From contig JBFMAE010000270.1 of assembly GCA_040756085.1 (NCBI GenBank), positions 1 through 15,609 on the forward strand: a stretch of 15,609 nt of DNA. Direction: 5' to 3'. Under the pieces are notes generated by a model. That model was not told the DNA's origin. It saw only the letters and a list, made by a program, of their open reading frames with translations, and made no database searches. This DNA is from JBFMAE01 sp040756085. Its GTDB lineage: Bacteria > Desulfobacterota > BSN033 > UBA1163. A program made the position numbers and the translations under genes. Shown one piece after another: positions 7,191 through 14,464 of this stretch. Position 1 is the first letter of the stretch; each line of letters starts with the position of its first letter.

Positions 7191-7227
7191 AAGAGTACAC
7201 AACGTCACATTTGGAGCGGTTGATAGG

Positions 7228-7953
7228 ATGAAATATTTAAAATGGATAGATTTCGTTAATAATCATGAAGAGCCTGCTCAGGAGTCCCAAAAGGAGGTAG
7301 ACATCACTGCCAATAAATCATGTCTCCAACTTTTTGAGAGGAAGAGAATTGCCGTTGCCTTTATACTGATGATAATTTTGTTTATCTTTATCATACTAAG
7401 ACTCTATCAGTATCAAGTAGCTTACAGCGAAAGATATTACAAACTCCGTCCATCAGCTCCAGAGAAGAATTCAGGATTTGAAGTATATATCCCAAAGGAT
7501 TTAGAAGATTGTTTTATCGAACTGAAGAAGATGCTACCCCTGAAATTAATTAAAAAGATAAAGTCCAAGGAATTTTCTATATCAGAATACCATCTCAATT
7601 TAGGCTTGTGGTTGAGAAACAACTGGGGTTTGTGGAAAGGTTCGCGCCTAAAAGCCTACTTTGAAAGCATAGGCATTCATCATCCGGACGATATGTCCAG
7701 TGTCATACTCGTTTCTTTTCATCGCCATTTGAATGATGAAGAGATTCGGTTATTGGGTCAGGTGAAATTCTATCAGAAATACTGGGAGGTCTTCCCTAAA
7801 ATATTTGAGAAAAGGAAGAAAGAGAAGGTCTTCAAAGAAGATAAACTGGAGTACAACGAGGTAGAAATGGATTTAGAGAGCCTCATAAAGGATTTGTCCT
7901 CTGAAATGAATCTGGGTGAGGAGCAAATATTCGAATATGAGCCGGGCCGATAG
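7228..7953 (+). CDS. Membrane-anchored protein with DUF6794-like domain
   Basis: This 241-residue protein has a polar N-terminal stretch, one transmembrane helix at about 41-62 (IAVAFILMIILFIFIILRLY), then a soluble domain at about 88-190. The domain reads PKDLEDCFIELKKMLP... LGLWLRNNWGLWKGSRL... HHPDDMSSVIL... HRHLNDEEI... KFYQKYWE. From memory this is the pattern of the family named DUF6794, usually found in small free-standing proteins of unknown function. Here it is tethered to the membrane and followed by a charged Lys/Glu-rich tail (about 195-241). The helix orientation is not clear. The gene is 21 bases upstream of the metallo-beta-lactamase-fold gene. Confidence 0.7.
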   Translation: MKYLKWIDFVNNHEEPAQESQKEVDITANKSCLQLFERKRIAVAFILMIILFIFIILRLYQYQVAYSERYYKLRPSAPEKNSGFEVYIPKDLEDCFIELKKMLPLKLIKKIKSKEFSISEYHLNLGLWLRNNWGLWKGSRLKAYFESIGIHHPDDMSSVILVSFHRHLNDEEIRLLGQVKFYQKYWEVFPKIFEKRKKEKVFKEDKLEYNEVEMDLESLIKDLSSEMNLGEEQIFEYEPGR

Positions 7954-7973
7954 GAGATCCATCTGAGGTTACA

Positions 7974-8690
7974 ATGCATCTCAAATGCAAAATCATTAAA
8001 CTCGGAAGCTGTACCTTGGAGGCGCCGGAGATTGCGTCTCCCACAACGTTGGAAATTAAATATGATTTAGGCGTAGGAGGTGGATCAAGTGTAATCTTAA
8101 TAGAAGCGGATAAGAGGATACTGGTCGATACGGGTTTCGAATACGAAATGTTCGGTTTGACCCCAGAAAATGAACAAAGTAATAGGAAAACCCTCATATC
8201 AGCACTCGAACACTATGGCTATTTGCCTGATGATATTGAGGTAGTTTTCATAACACATTGGCACCTGGACCATTATGGAAATCTTGATATCTTTAAGAAG
8301 GCTCAGCGGATGGCTTCAGCGCCGGTAGTTGAGGGTAATAATCTTATGGATTTTATCGCGGTAAATGATGGAACGGAAATGGTGGAAGGGGTGAAAGTGG
8401 TTTATACTACGGGCCATACACTGGGGCATGCTTCAGTTTTGGTCGACTTCGAGGTAACGTTGAAGGGACATGGTCTGAAGTGCAGAATCGCAGTCGCTGG
8501 GGATGCAATCCTAAGCCTCAGTTACTTCGACAAAGGGAAGGTGTGGACTTATAATGAGGATTTTTATAGCAAAGAAGAAGCGATAAAGAGCATGAGAAAG
8601 TTAGCAAAGGCTTCCGACATTACCATCCCTGGCCATGGAACTCCATTTTTCACTTTCATTCCTAAGTGGATGAAAGACCCGGAGCAATGA
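7974..8690 (+). CDS. Metallo-beta-lactamase-fold hydrolase
   Basis: This 238-residue cytoplasmic protein carries the zinc-binding motif H95-W-H97-L-D99-H100, a following His in the GHTLGHAS turn (about 148-153), the bridging Asp in AVAGDAI (about 176) and a final His in IPGHGTP (about 221). The full ligand set suggests a two-metal hydrolase. Within the family it is closer to the broad MBL-fold hydrolase or lactonase types than to true beta-lactamases. There is no signal peptide, and the N-terminus contains the usual GGGSSVILIEADKRILVDTG strands. GAGG (7965-7968) lies five bases before the ATG. It ends the close-spaced gene run, and about 150 bases separate it from the next clear gene. Confidence 0.9.
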   Translation: MHLKCKIIKLGSCTLEAPEIASPTTLEIKYDLGVGGGSSVILIEADKRILVDTGFEYEMFGLTPENEQSNRKTLISALEHYGYLPDDIEVVFITHWHLDHYGNLDIFKKAQRMASAPVVEGNNLMDFIAVNDGTEMVEGVKVVYTTGHTLGHASVLVDFEVTLKGHGLKCRIAVAGDAILSLSYFDKGKVWTYNEDFYSKEEAIKSMRKLAKASDITIPGHGTPFFTFIPKWMKDPEQ

Positions 8691-8716
8691 TGAATTGCAG
8701 AGAAGGCTCTTAATCT

Positions 8717-8827
8717 ATGGAACGGGCATTCATTTGGCTAATGAGTGATTTCAAAAATAGCTGGAGGAGCTCTGGGATGACGAGAATAACCGAAATCGAA
8801 CTGCAATGGTTACCAAAAAATTCATAG
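8717..8827 (+). CDS. Possible 36-residue peptide, weak
   Basis: The short frame in the gap between the MBL-fold and DUF2225-like genes encodes MERAFIWLMSDFKNSWRSS and 17 more residues. A second Met lies before TRITEIELQW. No strong ribosome binding site precedes it. It may be a small gene, a remnant or chance. I record it because nothing else fills the gap. Confidence 0.2.
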   Translation: MERAFIWLMSDFKNSWRSSGMTRITEIELQWLPKNS

Positions 8828-8843
8828 TCGATGGGTAATGTAG

Positions 8844-9530
8844 ATGACTACAACCCACAGGTCTTTATCTATATGTCCTTGTTGCAGATTCATTTTCTTG
8901 ACATTTATCCTGGGGTCAACGAATACTTATGGGCTCTGGGGTACCGATTTCTTTAAGCAAGCTGCTGGGACTCAATATATTCTTATTGAGATTCAAACTT
9001 GTCCTCATTGTGGATATTCAGGATATGAAGAAGACTTTAAAGAAAGGAAGGTTACAAAGGAACTGAAGGAATTCGTCAAACATAACATTAGGCCACATGC
9101 CAGATGTAAAATGTTACCCATATGGAAAAAGTATGAATTTGCTGCTTTAATTGCCATAAGGCGAGGAGATCCAAATAGAGAGGTGGCAGAATTGTATTTG
9201 CGTGGGGCATGGTGTTGTCAACTTAATGAGGAAAAGGTCGGGGAAAGATATTACCGTTTTAAGGCCATAGAATATTTTCAAAACGCATTTAAAGCGAATG
9301 AGACATTAAAGGAAGAGAAGGCCATATATACTTATTTGATGGGTGAACTTTATCGTCGAATTGGGGATGTAGAACACATGGTATTGTGGTTTGATCGTGT
9401 GAAAGGGACCATTGGAGAAGATGAAGGGTTAAAATGGCTTATGGATTTAGCTATTCAACAAAAAACCCATCCAAAGAATTTTTTCACTTGGGAGGATCTG
9501 TATAGAATTCAATCCACGACGATACATTGA
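8844..9530 (+). CDS. DUF2225-like zinc-binding protein
   Basis: This 228-residue soluble protein has two Cys pairs, C11-P-C-C14 and C53-P-H-C56, separated by the GSTNTYG...TDFF segment and followed by GYSGYEEDF. That arrangement is typical of the DUF2225 family (zinc ribbon plus a helical repeat region). The rest (about 65-228) is helical, with TPR-like elements such as RYYRFKAIEYFQNAFKAN and YTYLMGELYRRIGDVEHMVLWF. Family members are widespread but uncharacterised. The start follows from the zinc motif beginning at residue 11, although the upstream ribosome binding site is weak. It is the last sizeable gene before the tRNA fragment. Confidence 0.8.
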   Translation: MTTTHRSLSICPCCRFIFLTFILGSTNTYGLWGTDFFKQAAGTQYILIEIQTCPHCGYSGYEEDFKERKVTKELKEFVKHNIRPHARCKMLPIWKKYEFAALIAIRRGDPNREVAELYLRGAWCCQLNEEKVGERYYRFKAIEYFQNAFKANETLKEEKAIYTYLMGELYRRIGDVEHMVLWFDRVKGTIGEDEGLKWLMDLAIQQKTHPKNFFTWEDLYRIQSTTIH

Positions 9531-9640
9531 TTTAGGTGTTTACGCGGTATCGGTTCTTTGATGGACATAGGATTCTGAGCGGCTGTGCATACTACGAGTG
9601 AACTTTCTTTATCTATAGGTCTCCAGGACGAAACGAAGGA

Positions 9641-9808
9641 GTGATCAAGTGTTTTCACTGGGGCAGAATGTTCCGCTATGAAGACGGCCACCTGGTTTTA
9701 TGGCCTTTTCGAGAGTATCCTCATTTTAAGGGGCATCAGGAGTTTAAGTTTCAGCAAAAAAAGATCATAACGAGAAATCTTTATGGAGTTGTTCTGTTAA
9801 GGAAATGA
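9641..9808 (+). CDS. Possible 55-residue protein or gene remnant
   Basis: Reading from GTG 9641 gives MIKCFHWGRMFRYEDGHLVL and 35 more residues, rich in aromatic and basic residues (REYPHFKGHQEFKFQQKK). The open frame extends back to 9602 without an ATG. An AAGGAG overlaps the GTG, so it cannot serve that start well. The ATG at 9668, inside the frame, is another choice. It might be the tail of a decayed gene near the island border. No family is recognised. Confidence 0.25.
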   Translation: MIKCFHWGRMFRYEDGHLVLWPFREYPHFKGHQEFKFQQKKIITRNLYGVVLLRK

Positions 9809-9848
9809 TCTACGGAATGAAAATCCGTTTATCATGTAAGAAAAATAC

Positions 9849-9914
9849 TGTGCTAAATTTGTGCTAAAATTAACTCAAAAAGACCAAATTAGATGTAAAA
9901 AACTGAATTAGATG
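9849..9914. repeat. Paired short direct repeats next to the tRNA fragment
   Basis: TGTGCTAAA occurs at 9849-9857 and 9860-9868 (11 bases apart, one helical turn). AATTAGATG occurs at 9887-9895 and 9906-9914 (19 bases apart). Small direct repeats beside an attachment core are what arm-type binding sites of a tyrosine integrase look like. That role is inferred from position only. Confidence 0.4.
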
Positions 9915-9994
9915 GAAATGAGTTTAAGCCAATATTTTCAAAGAATTAGGAGAAACCAGGCAAAAGATCAAGGGTTTAGAAAAATTGTCTTTTT

Positions 9995-10042
9995 CGGCCT
10001 CTGACTCCGTGAATCGAGGTTCGACTCCTCGTCCCCCAGCCA
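9995..10042 (+). tRNA. 3' half of tRNA-Gln(CUG), probable attachment site
   Basis: From 9999 the sequence reads as an anticodon loop CTCTGAC (anticodon CTG at 10001-10003), 3' anticodon stem TCCGT (10006-10010), variable loop, T-stem CGAGG (10015-10019), T-loop TTCGACT, T-stem CCTCG (10027-10031), acceptor strand TCCCCCA (10032-10038), discriminator G and encoded CCA (10040-10042). This matches the 3' half of a glutamine tRNA. The bases before the loop (CGGC) pair only partly with TCCG, and no D-arm or 5' acceptor strand (TGGGGGA expected) is present upstream, so it cannot make a tRNA. Tyrosine integrases commonly insert elements into such 3' halves. The intact copy would lie beyond the left edge. 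Confidence 0.8.
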
Positions 10043-10045
10043 TAG

Positions 10046-10089
10046 AATAAAAATGGGTCTAGCCAAAATGAGCAAGACCCATTTTTATT
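10046..10089. terminator. Bidirectional rho-independent terminator
   Basis: A perfect 15-base inverted repeat, with arms 10046-10060 and 10075-10089, has an ATGGGTCT core at the loop-proximal end and an A/T-run outer part. It can end transcription from the tRNA side on the + strand and from glnS on the minus strand. Confidence 0.85.
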
Positions 10090-10164
10090 ACCAAAAGCAA
10101 GAGACGGTTTATAAAATATCCCTACCACTCGTCCTGAAAATGCAGGTTATTTTGGATATTTCGT

Positions 10165-11859
10165 TTATTTTTTCTCCTTCTCTGATATTTTAGCCCAGGA
10201 ATCTCGAAGCGTTACAGTTCGGTTGAATACCAGGGCCTTATCCGAAGAATCAACAGGATCGACACAGAAATAGCCGAGCCTTTCGAACTGATATCTGTTT
10301 CCCGGTGCCGCACCTGTTAGACTGGACTCCACACGGCATGAGGTGAGGGTTTCCAATGATTTCGGGTTTAGGAATTTCGTAAAGTCATCGTCTTCACCCG
10401 TTGGATCGGCGACTTGGAAGAGGCGATCGTACAATCGTACCTCAGCAGGAACCGAATGATCCGCGGATACCCAATGGATGACTCCCTCCACCTTACGCCC
10501 GTCCGGGGGTGTAGCATTTCGTGTCTCTGGATCATAGGTACAGTGCACCTCCGTTATTTCACCGGTTCGCTCATCCTTCACCATGCCCGCATATTTGATG
10601 ATGTAAGAATATCGCAAACGCACTTCACGGCCAGGGCCAAGACGATTATATTTTTTGGGCGGGTTTTCAAGAAAGTCATCCTGTTCAATGTATAAGACTC
10701 TGGAAAAGGGGACTTTTCGTGATCCCATGTCTGGATTCTGTGGGTGATTGGGACATTCAAATTCTTCCACTTGCCCTTCGGGATAGTTGTCGATAACCAC
10801 GCGAAGGGGCCGCATTACCCCCATGACGCGAGGAGCCCTTTCATTCAAATCATCTCGTACGCAGTGCTCGAGCAGAGCCATATCAATGAGGTTCTCATTC
10901 TTGGCCACTCCGATGTGGTCGCAGAAGTTTCGGATCGCCTCCGGTGTGTAGCCTCGCCTTCTCATCCCAGCTATGGTCGGCATTCGTGGATCATCCCATC
11001 CCGTGACGTACTCTTTTCCTACCAATTCAATCAGCCTCCGCTTACTGAGAATCGTATAACTGAGATTGAGGCGGGCGAATTCTATTTGTTGGGGATGGGA
11101 TTCCACTTCTAATTCATCCAGAAACCAATCATAAAGAGGACGATTGTTTTCAAACTCCAAGGTGCAGATCGAATGGGTGATCTTCTCAATAGAATCCGAG
11201 AGACAATGGGCAAAGTCGTACATCGGATAGATGCACCACTTATTGCTGGTTCGATAGTGAGGGACTTTTTTAATTCGATAAATGATCGGATCTCGCATCG
11301 TGATGTTTGGAGAGGCCATATCGATTTTGGCTCGAAGAACATGAGTTCCTTCCTCAAACTCTCCTGCCCGCATACGCTCGAACAAATCGAGATTCTCTGA
11401 TACCAACCGATTACGATAGGGACTCTCTTTGCCCGGTTCGGTTAAGGTGCCCCGATAATCTCGAATCTCATCTGCACTTAGACTGCAAACATAGGCCTTA
11501 TCCGCCTTAATCAACTGGACGGCATACTGATAGAGTTGTTCATAGTAATCAGAAGCGAAATAGAGACGATCCTCCCAATCATATCCCAGCCATTTCACAT
11601 CTCGAATGATGGAATTCACGTATTCCTTACTTTCACCGCTGGGATCTGTATCGTCCATCCGTAAATTACAGGTTCCTCCATATTGGGCAGCGATGCCAAA
11701 ATTAAGACAGACAGATTTGGCATGTCCGATATGGAGGTATCCATTCGGTTCGGGTGGGAAGCGCGTAGCGACACGTCCTTGATGTTTGTTGTTTCTCAAA
11801 TCTTCCTCTATAATATCCCTTATAAAATCCGACGGGGGTGATGAATTGGTTTGGACCAT
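10165..11859 (-). CDS. glnS: Glutaminyl-tRNA synthetase
   Basis: The 564-residue protein charges tRNA-Gln with glutamine using ATP and is a class I synthetase. Visible signatures are the HIGH motif at 43-46 in PPEPNGYLHIGHAKS, the ILSKRRL variant of KMSKS (about 270), and the family block WGVAKNENLIDMALLE-like region (IGVAKNENLIDMALLEHCVRDDL). The C-terminal half carries the anticodon-binding beta-barrels (RLYDRLFQVADPTGEDDDF). Its length is close to that of E. coli GlnRS (554). The start is supported by AGGAGAAAGGG just upstream on the minus strand. Its presence means direct glutaminylation rather than reliance on the GatCAB route. The adjacent tRNA-Gln fragment suggests the ancestral order tRNA-Gln next to glnS. 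Confidence 0.98.
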   Translation of the reverse strand: MVQTNSSPPSDFIRDIIEEDLRNNKHQGRVATRFPPEPNGYLHIGHAKSVCLNFGIAAQYGGTCNLRMDDTDPSGESKEYVNSIIRDVKWLGYDWEDRLYFASDYYEQLYQYAVQLIKADKAYVCSLSADEIRDYRGTLTEPGKESPYRNRLVSENLDLFERMRAGEFEEGTHVLRAKIDMASPNITMRDPIIYRIKKVPHYRTSNKWCIYPMYDFAHCLSDSIEKITHSICTLEFENNRPLYDWFLDELEVESHPQQIEFARLNLSYTILSKRRLIELVGKEYVTGWDDPRMPTIAGMRRRGYTPEAIRNFCDHIGVAKNENLIDMALLEHCVRDDLNERAPRVMGVMRPLRVVIDNYPEGQVEEFECPNHPQNPDMGSRKVPFSRVLYIEQDDFLENPPKKYNRLGPGREVRLRYSYIIKYAGMVKDERTGEITEVHCTYDPETRNATPPDGRKVEGVIHWVSADHSVPAEVRLYDRLFQVADPTGEDDDFTKFLNPKSLETLTSCRVESSLTGAAPGNRYQFERLGYFCVDPVDSSDKALVFNRTVTLRDSWAKISEKEKK

Positions 11860-12377
11860 ATATTCGATCCCTTTCTCCTACTCTTGGGTTGGGGTGTTCT
11901 TTCTTCCTCTCCGGGATATATTTTACAATGAAACGGAGTTTTTTTCCTAATCGAAACTGGTGTCAGCCTGTGTAAGCATAACCCCTATCTGATGCAAATT
12001 TCAAATTTTTGAACCTATAAGAAAATATAAGAAAGAGGTTTTAAGTTCGAAAAAGCAAATTTAGGATTTTCTCTTGGAATTTGAACTTTGTCATTGATTT
12101 GAAATTCGGTCATTCGAGTTTATTTCGGATTTCGTGCTTCGAAATTAGGAATTTCCCCCTTAGTCATAGAAGGCTAGAGTTAGTTAGAAGATAACCTACA
12201 AGTTGCAACGTTTTTAAATAACCCAGATGATTGGTTGTTGCAACCGGTAAATTCCAATCTTAAATTCCTTTGATTGCCAAGAAATATAAGAATTCCAGAA
12301 GCATATTTGGTTTGAAAAATAGAATGGAATCTGTTATGAATAAAACCTTAACATTTTTTAAATTTTCGGAGGAGAGA
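11860..12377. other. Long A+T-rich intergenic region between divergent glnS and dacA
   Basis: This must hold the promoters for both divergent genes, but no clean -35/-10 pair stands out. Positions 12040-12160 consist of imperfect AAATT/TTTCG/GAATTT-type motifs (for example AAATTTAGGATTT and GAAATTAGGAATTT), resembling decayed interspersed repeats. A pair of GTTGCAAC palindromes lies at 12202-12244. No credible gene is seen. Confidence 0.5.
12202..12244. promoter_or_regulatory. Two GTTGCAAC palindromes upstream of dacA
   Basis: The self-complementary octamer GTTGCAAC occurs at 12202-12209 and 12237-12244, 35 bases apart. The second is extended to GGTTGTTGCAACC. They lie about 135 bases before the dacA start and could be a dimeric regulator's paired operators. 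No regulator is identified. Confidence 0.3.
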
Positions 12378-13664
12378 ATGAAGATTTGCTCATTAAAAAA
12401 TATTTTTTTGTCCGTTTTATTTCTGACCATCTTATTTTTGATCCTTCCAGATCAAATCTTTTCTAAAACGACCAGGACTTCAAAAACAACTAAGGCATCA
12501 CAAAAGGCACAGACTTCCAAGAAGACCGAAACATCCCAGACAACTTCAGGGAGCCTCCAGTGTGATTCACAATCCGCGGTTTTGATGGATGGCCTTACAG
12601 GTCAGGTTCTCTATGAGCAGAATCCTCATCTAAGGATTCCCCCTGCCAGTTTCGTTAAAGTCATGACCCTCTATTTAGCTTACGATGCCATTCGTGCCGG
12701 ACAACTCAAGCCGGATGATATGGTGACGATAAGCGAAAAGGCCTGGAGGATTCAGGGTTCGAAGATGTTCATTAAGGTCGGAGAAAGAGTGAAGGTTGAG
12801 GATCTATTGAAGGGGATTGCCATTGCTTCGGGAAATGATGCCTGTATCGCCCTGACAGAACATATGGCAGGATCAGAAGATGTCTTTGTTTTGAAGATGA
12901 ATGAGAAGGCCAGACTCCTGGGGTTGAAGGATTCCCAATTTAAAAACTCCCATGGAATGCCTGCCGACGATCAATATACGACAGCCCTGGATATGGCGAT
13001 ATTGTCGAAACGATATATCGAAAACCATCCGGAAGCCCTCGCCCTCCATTCCACGGTCGAATTTGAATATAATGGAATCCGACAAGAAAACCGAAATACC
13101 CTTCTCCAGAAGAATATTGGGGTGGATGGATTGAAGACGGGCCATATCGAGGAATCGGGTTATCATCTAACAGCCACAGCGAAGAGGCATGGCCAGAGGA
13201 TGATTGCTGTGGTGATGGGCTGTGACAAAATGAAAAAGAGGGCCCCAGAAGCTCAGAAATTATTGGAATATGGTTTTGAGAACTTTTCAACTGTAGAGGC
13301 TGTTAAAAAGGGTGGTACATTTGGTCCTGTGAAGGTGAGGAGAGGGAAGATGAATAATGTGATCCTCATCGCTGCTGAGGAGGGGAGGGTGACCGTGGCG
13401 AAGGGAAAGGAAAATTCAGTCTCTGTTACACCCCAATTACCAACATTTGTGAGGGCTCCGATCCAGAAAGGTCAGGTGCTGGCGAAAGTCCTTATCCAGA
13501 ATGAAGGAAAAGTTATTAAAGAGATCAACCTGCTTTCTTCATCCGAGATTGAGAAGAGTCTCCTCCCTCCCTGGCCAATCCTTGTCGGAGCCATTTGCGG
13601 GCTTGCCATCATCATTGTCTTAGGTTTTTGGTGGTTTCGTCGGCCCAAACCCAAAAGGCTTTAA
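12378..13664 (+). CDS. dacA: D-alanyl-D-alanine carboxypeptidase (peptidase S11, PBP5/6 type)
   Basis: The enzyme trims the terminal D-Ala from peptidoglycan stem peptides in the periplasm. All three active-site motifs are visible: S91-F-V-K94 (SxxK), S151-G-N153 (SxN) and K253-T-G255. I chose the ATG at 12378, preceded by GGAGGAG, because it begins a clean signal peptide (MKICSLKNIFLSVLFLTILF). The longer frame from 12270 adds only polar sequence. A Thr/Ser/Lys-rich linker (about 30-57) follows the signal. A PBP5-C-like beta domain (about 300-390) and a C-terminal transmembrane helix with a basic end (WPILVGAICGLAIIIVLGFW, then RRPKPKRL) follow, whereas E. coli PBP5 uses an amphipathic anchor. 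It is 428 residues. The symbol is by family and could equally be dacC or dacD. Confidence 0.92.
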   Translation: MKICSLKNIFLSVLFLTILFLILPDQIFSKTTRTSKTTKASQKAQTSKKTETSQTTSGSLQCDSQSAVLMDGLTGQVLYEQNPHLRIPPASFVKVMTLYLAYDAIRAGQLKPDDMVTISEKAWRIQGSKMFIKVGERVKVEDLLKGIAIASGNDACIALTEHMAGSEDVFVLKMNEKARLLGLKDSQFKNSHGMPADDQYTTALDMAILSKRYIENHPEALALHSTVEFEYNGIRQENRNTLLQKNIGVDGLKTGHIEESGYHLTATAKRHGQRMIAVVMGCDKMKKRAPEAQKLLEYGFENFSTVEAVKKGGTFGPVKVRRGKMNNVILIAAEEGRVTVAKGKENSVSVTPQLPTFVRAPIQKGQVLAKVLIQNEGKVIKEINLLSSSEIEKSLLPPWPILVGAICGLAIIIVLGFWWFRRPKPKRL

Positions 13665-13699
13665 GCTAAATTTCAAATTTCAAAATCTAAACGGAAATA

Positions 13700-13800
13700 C
13701 GGGAATATTGGAACAATGGAATATTGGAATAATGGGTTTTCAAAAACAAGTTATTTTTCATCATTCCAGCATTCCAACATTCCATTCTTCCTTGTTTTGA
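13700..13800. repeat. Intergenic TTCCA/TGGAA repeat cluster
   Basis: Three consecutive 8-base units CATTCCAN occupy 13762-13785. A matching set of TGGAA-type units on the other side (13706-13735) is roughly their reverse complement. CAAAAACAAG (13741-13750) and CTTGTTTTG (13791-13799) form outer arms. The block can fold into a large imperfect hairpin between dacA and pyrR. Its repetitive make-up suggests an interspersed intergenic element rather than a simple terminator. Confidence 0.55.
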
Positions 13801-13828
13801 TTTGACATTCAAAATTTTTGGTGCGCAG

Positions 13829-14380
13829 ATGGTTTCGAAACAGATCGTGCACGGAGAGAAGGATATTGAGATTGCTCTGAATAAAATTTGTGAGCAATTG
13901 CTGAGACGGCATACTCAATTAAACGACATGTTTTTGGTGGGGATTCGAACGGGAGGAGTCTTTCTGGCGGAGCGGATCGGGCAGAAGATTCTCGAAAAAA
14001 GAGGGGTCGATCTTCCCACTGGAATCATCGATATCACTCTCTATCGAGATGACTGGACCAGGCTGAGTCAAACGCCTGAAGTCAAGAAGACGGAGATCAA
14101 TTTTCCAATTGAAGATAAGAAAATTCTTCTGGTTGATGATGTCCTCTTTACAGGGAGGACGATCCGGGCAGCGATCGATGCCCTCCTGGATCTGGGCAGG
14201 CCCCACCGGATCGAATTAGCTGTATTAATCGACCGGGGACACAGGGAGTTGCCCATTTGTGCCGATTATGTTGGAATAACCTTAGAAACATCCCGGCAGG
14301 ATTCCATCAATGTGGAACTGAAAGAACTGACAGGCGTCGATCAGGTTGTGATTGAATACGGCAAGTACCCGAATGATTAG
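13829..14380 (+). CDS. pyrR: PyrR bifunctional regulator / uracil phosphoribosyltransferase
   Basis: The 183-residue protein has the type I phosphoribosyltransferase PRPP loop D103-D104-V-L-F-T-G-R-T (within ILLVDDVLFTGRT), plus the PyrR blocks VGIRTGGVFLAERI, GIIDITLYRDD and LAVLIDRGHRELPI. PyrR senses UMP/UTP and PRPP to attenuate pyrimidine genes, and many forms also make UMP from uracil and PRPP. I took the ATG at 13829 (MVSKQIV), giving the usual length of about 180, over a TTG at 13802. No clear ribosome binding site precedes it. No pyr gene follows in the window. The next gene is convergent, so PyrR may act on a distant operon or chiefly as an enzyme. Confidence 0.93.
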   Translation: MVSKQIVHGEKDIEIALNKICEQLLRRHTQLNDMFLVGIRTGGVFLAERIGQKILEKRGVDLPTGIIDITLYRDDWTRLSQTPEVKKTEINFPIEDKKILLVDDVLFTGRTIRAAIDALLDLGRPHRIELAVLIDRGHRELPICADYVGITLETSRQDSINVELKELTGVDQVVIEYGKYPND

Positions 14381-14391
14381 TTCGGAGCAAC

Positions 14392-14458
14392 GAGTTCGGA
14401 GTTCGTAGTTCGGAGATTTATTTTTAATTTTTTTCTCCGAACTACGAACTCCGAACTC
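14392..14458. terminator. Perfect 24-bp inverted repeat between convergent genes
   Basis: Arms 14392-14415 and 14435-14458 are exact reverse complements around a 19-base A/T loop that ends in a T run. Each arm is built of 8-base units of the form GTTCGGA/GTTCGTA. A further TTCGGAG copy lies at 14381, just after the pyrR stop. It can terminate transcription from both sides. The length and internal repetition are more like a mobile intergenic palindrome than a minimal terminator. Confidence 0.8.
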
Positions 14459-14464
14459 AAAACT

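Larger units (their letters stand above)
9531..9994. other. Gene-poor stretch between the last island gene and the tRNA fragment
   Basis: This 460-base stretch holds one weak 55-codon frame (9641-9808), a small hairpin ACGGA/TCCGT (9812-9828), and two pairs of short direct repeats (9849-9914). No integrase gene or integrase fragment could be recognised. Confidence 0.5.

Noticed and set aside
12940..13290. 116-residue minus-strand frame inside dacA
   Set aside because: It is a shadow of a gene with all three S11 active-site motifs on the other strand.
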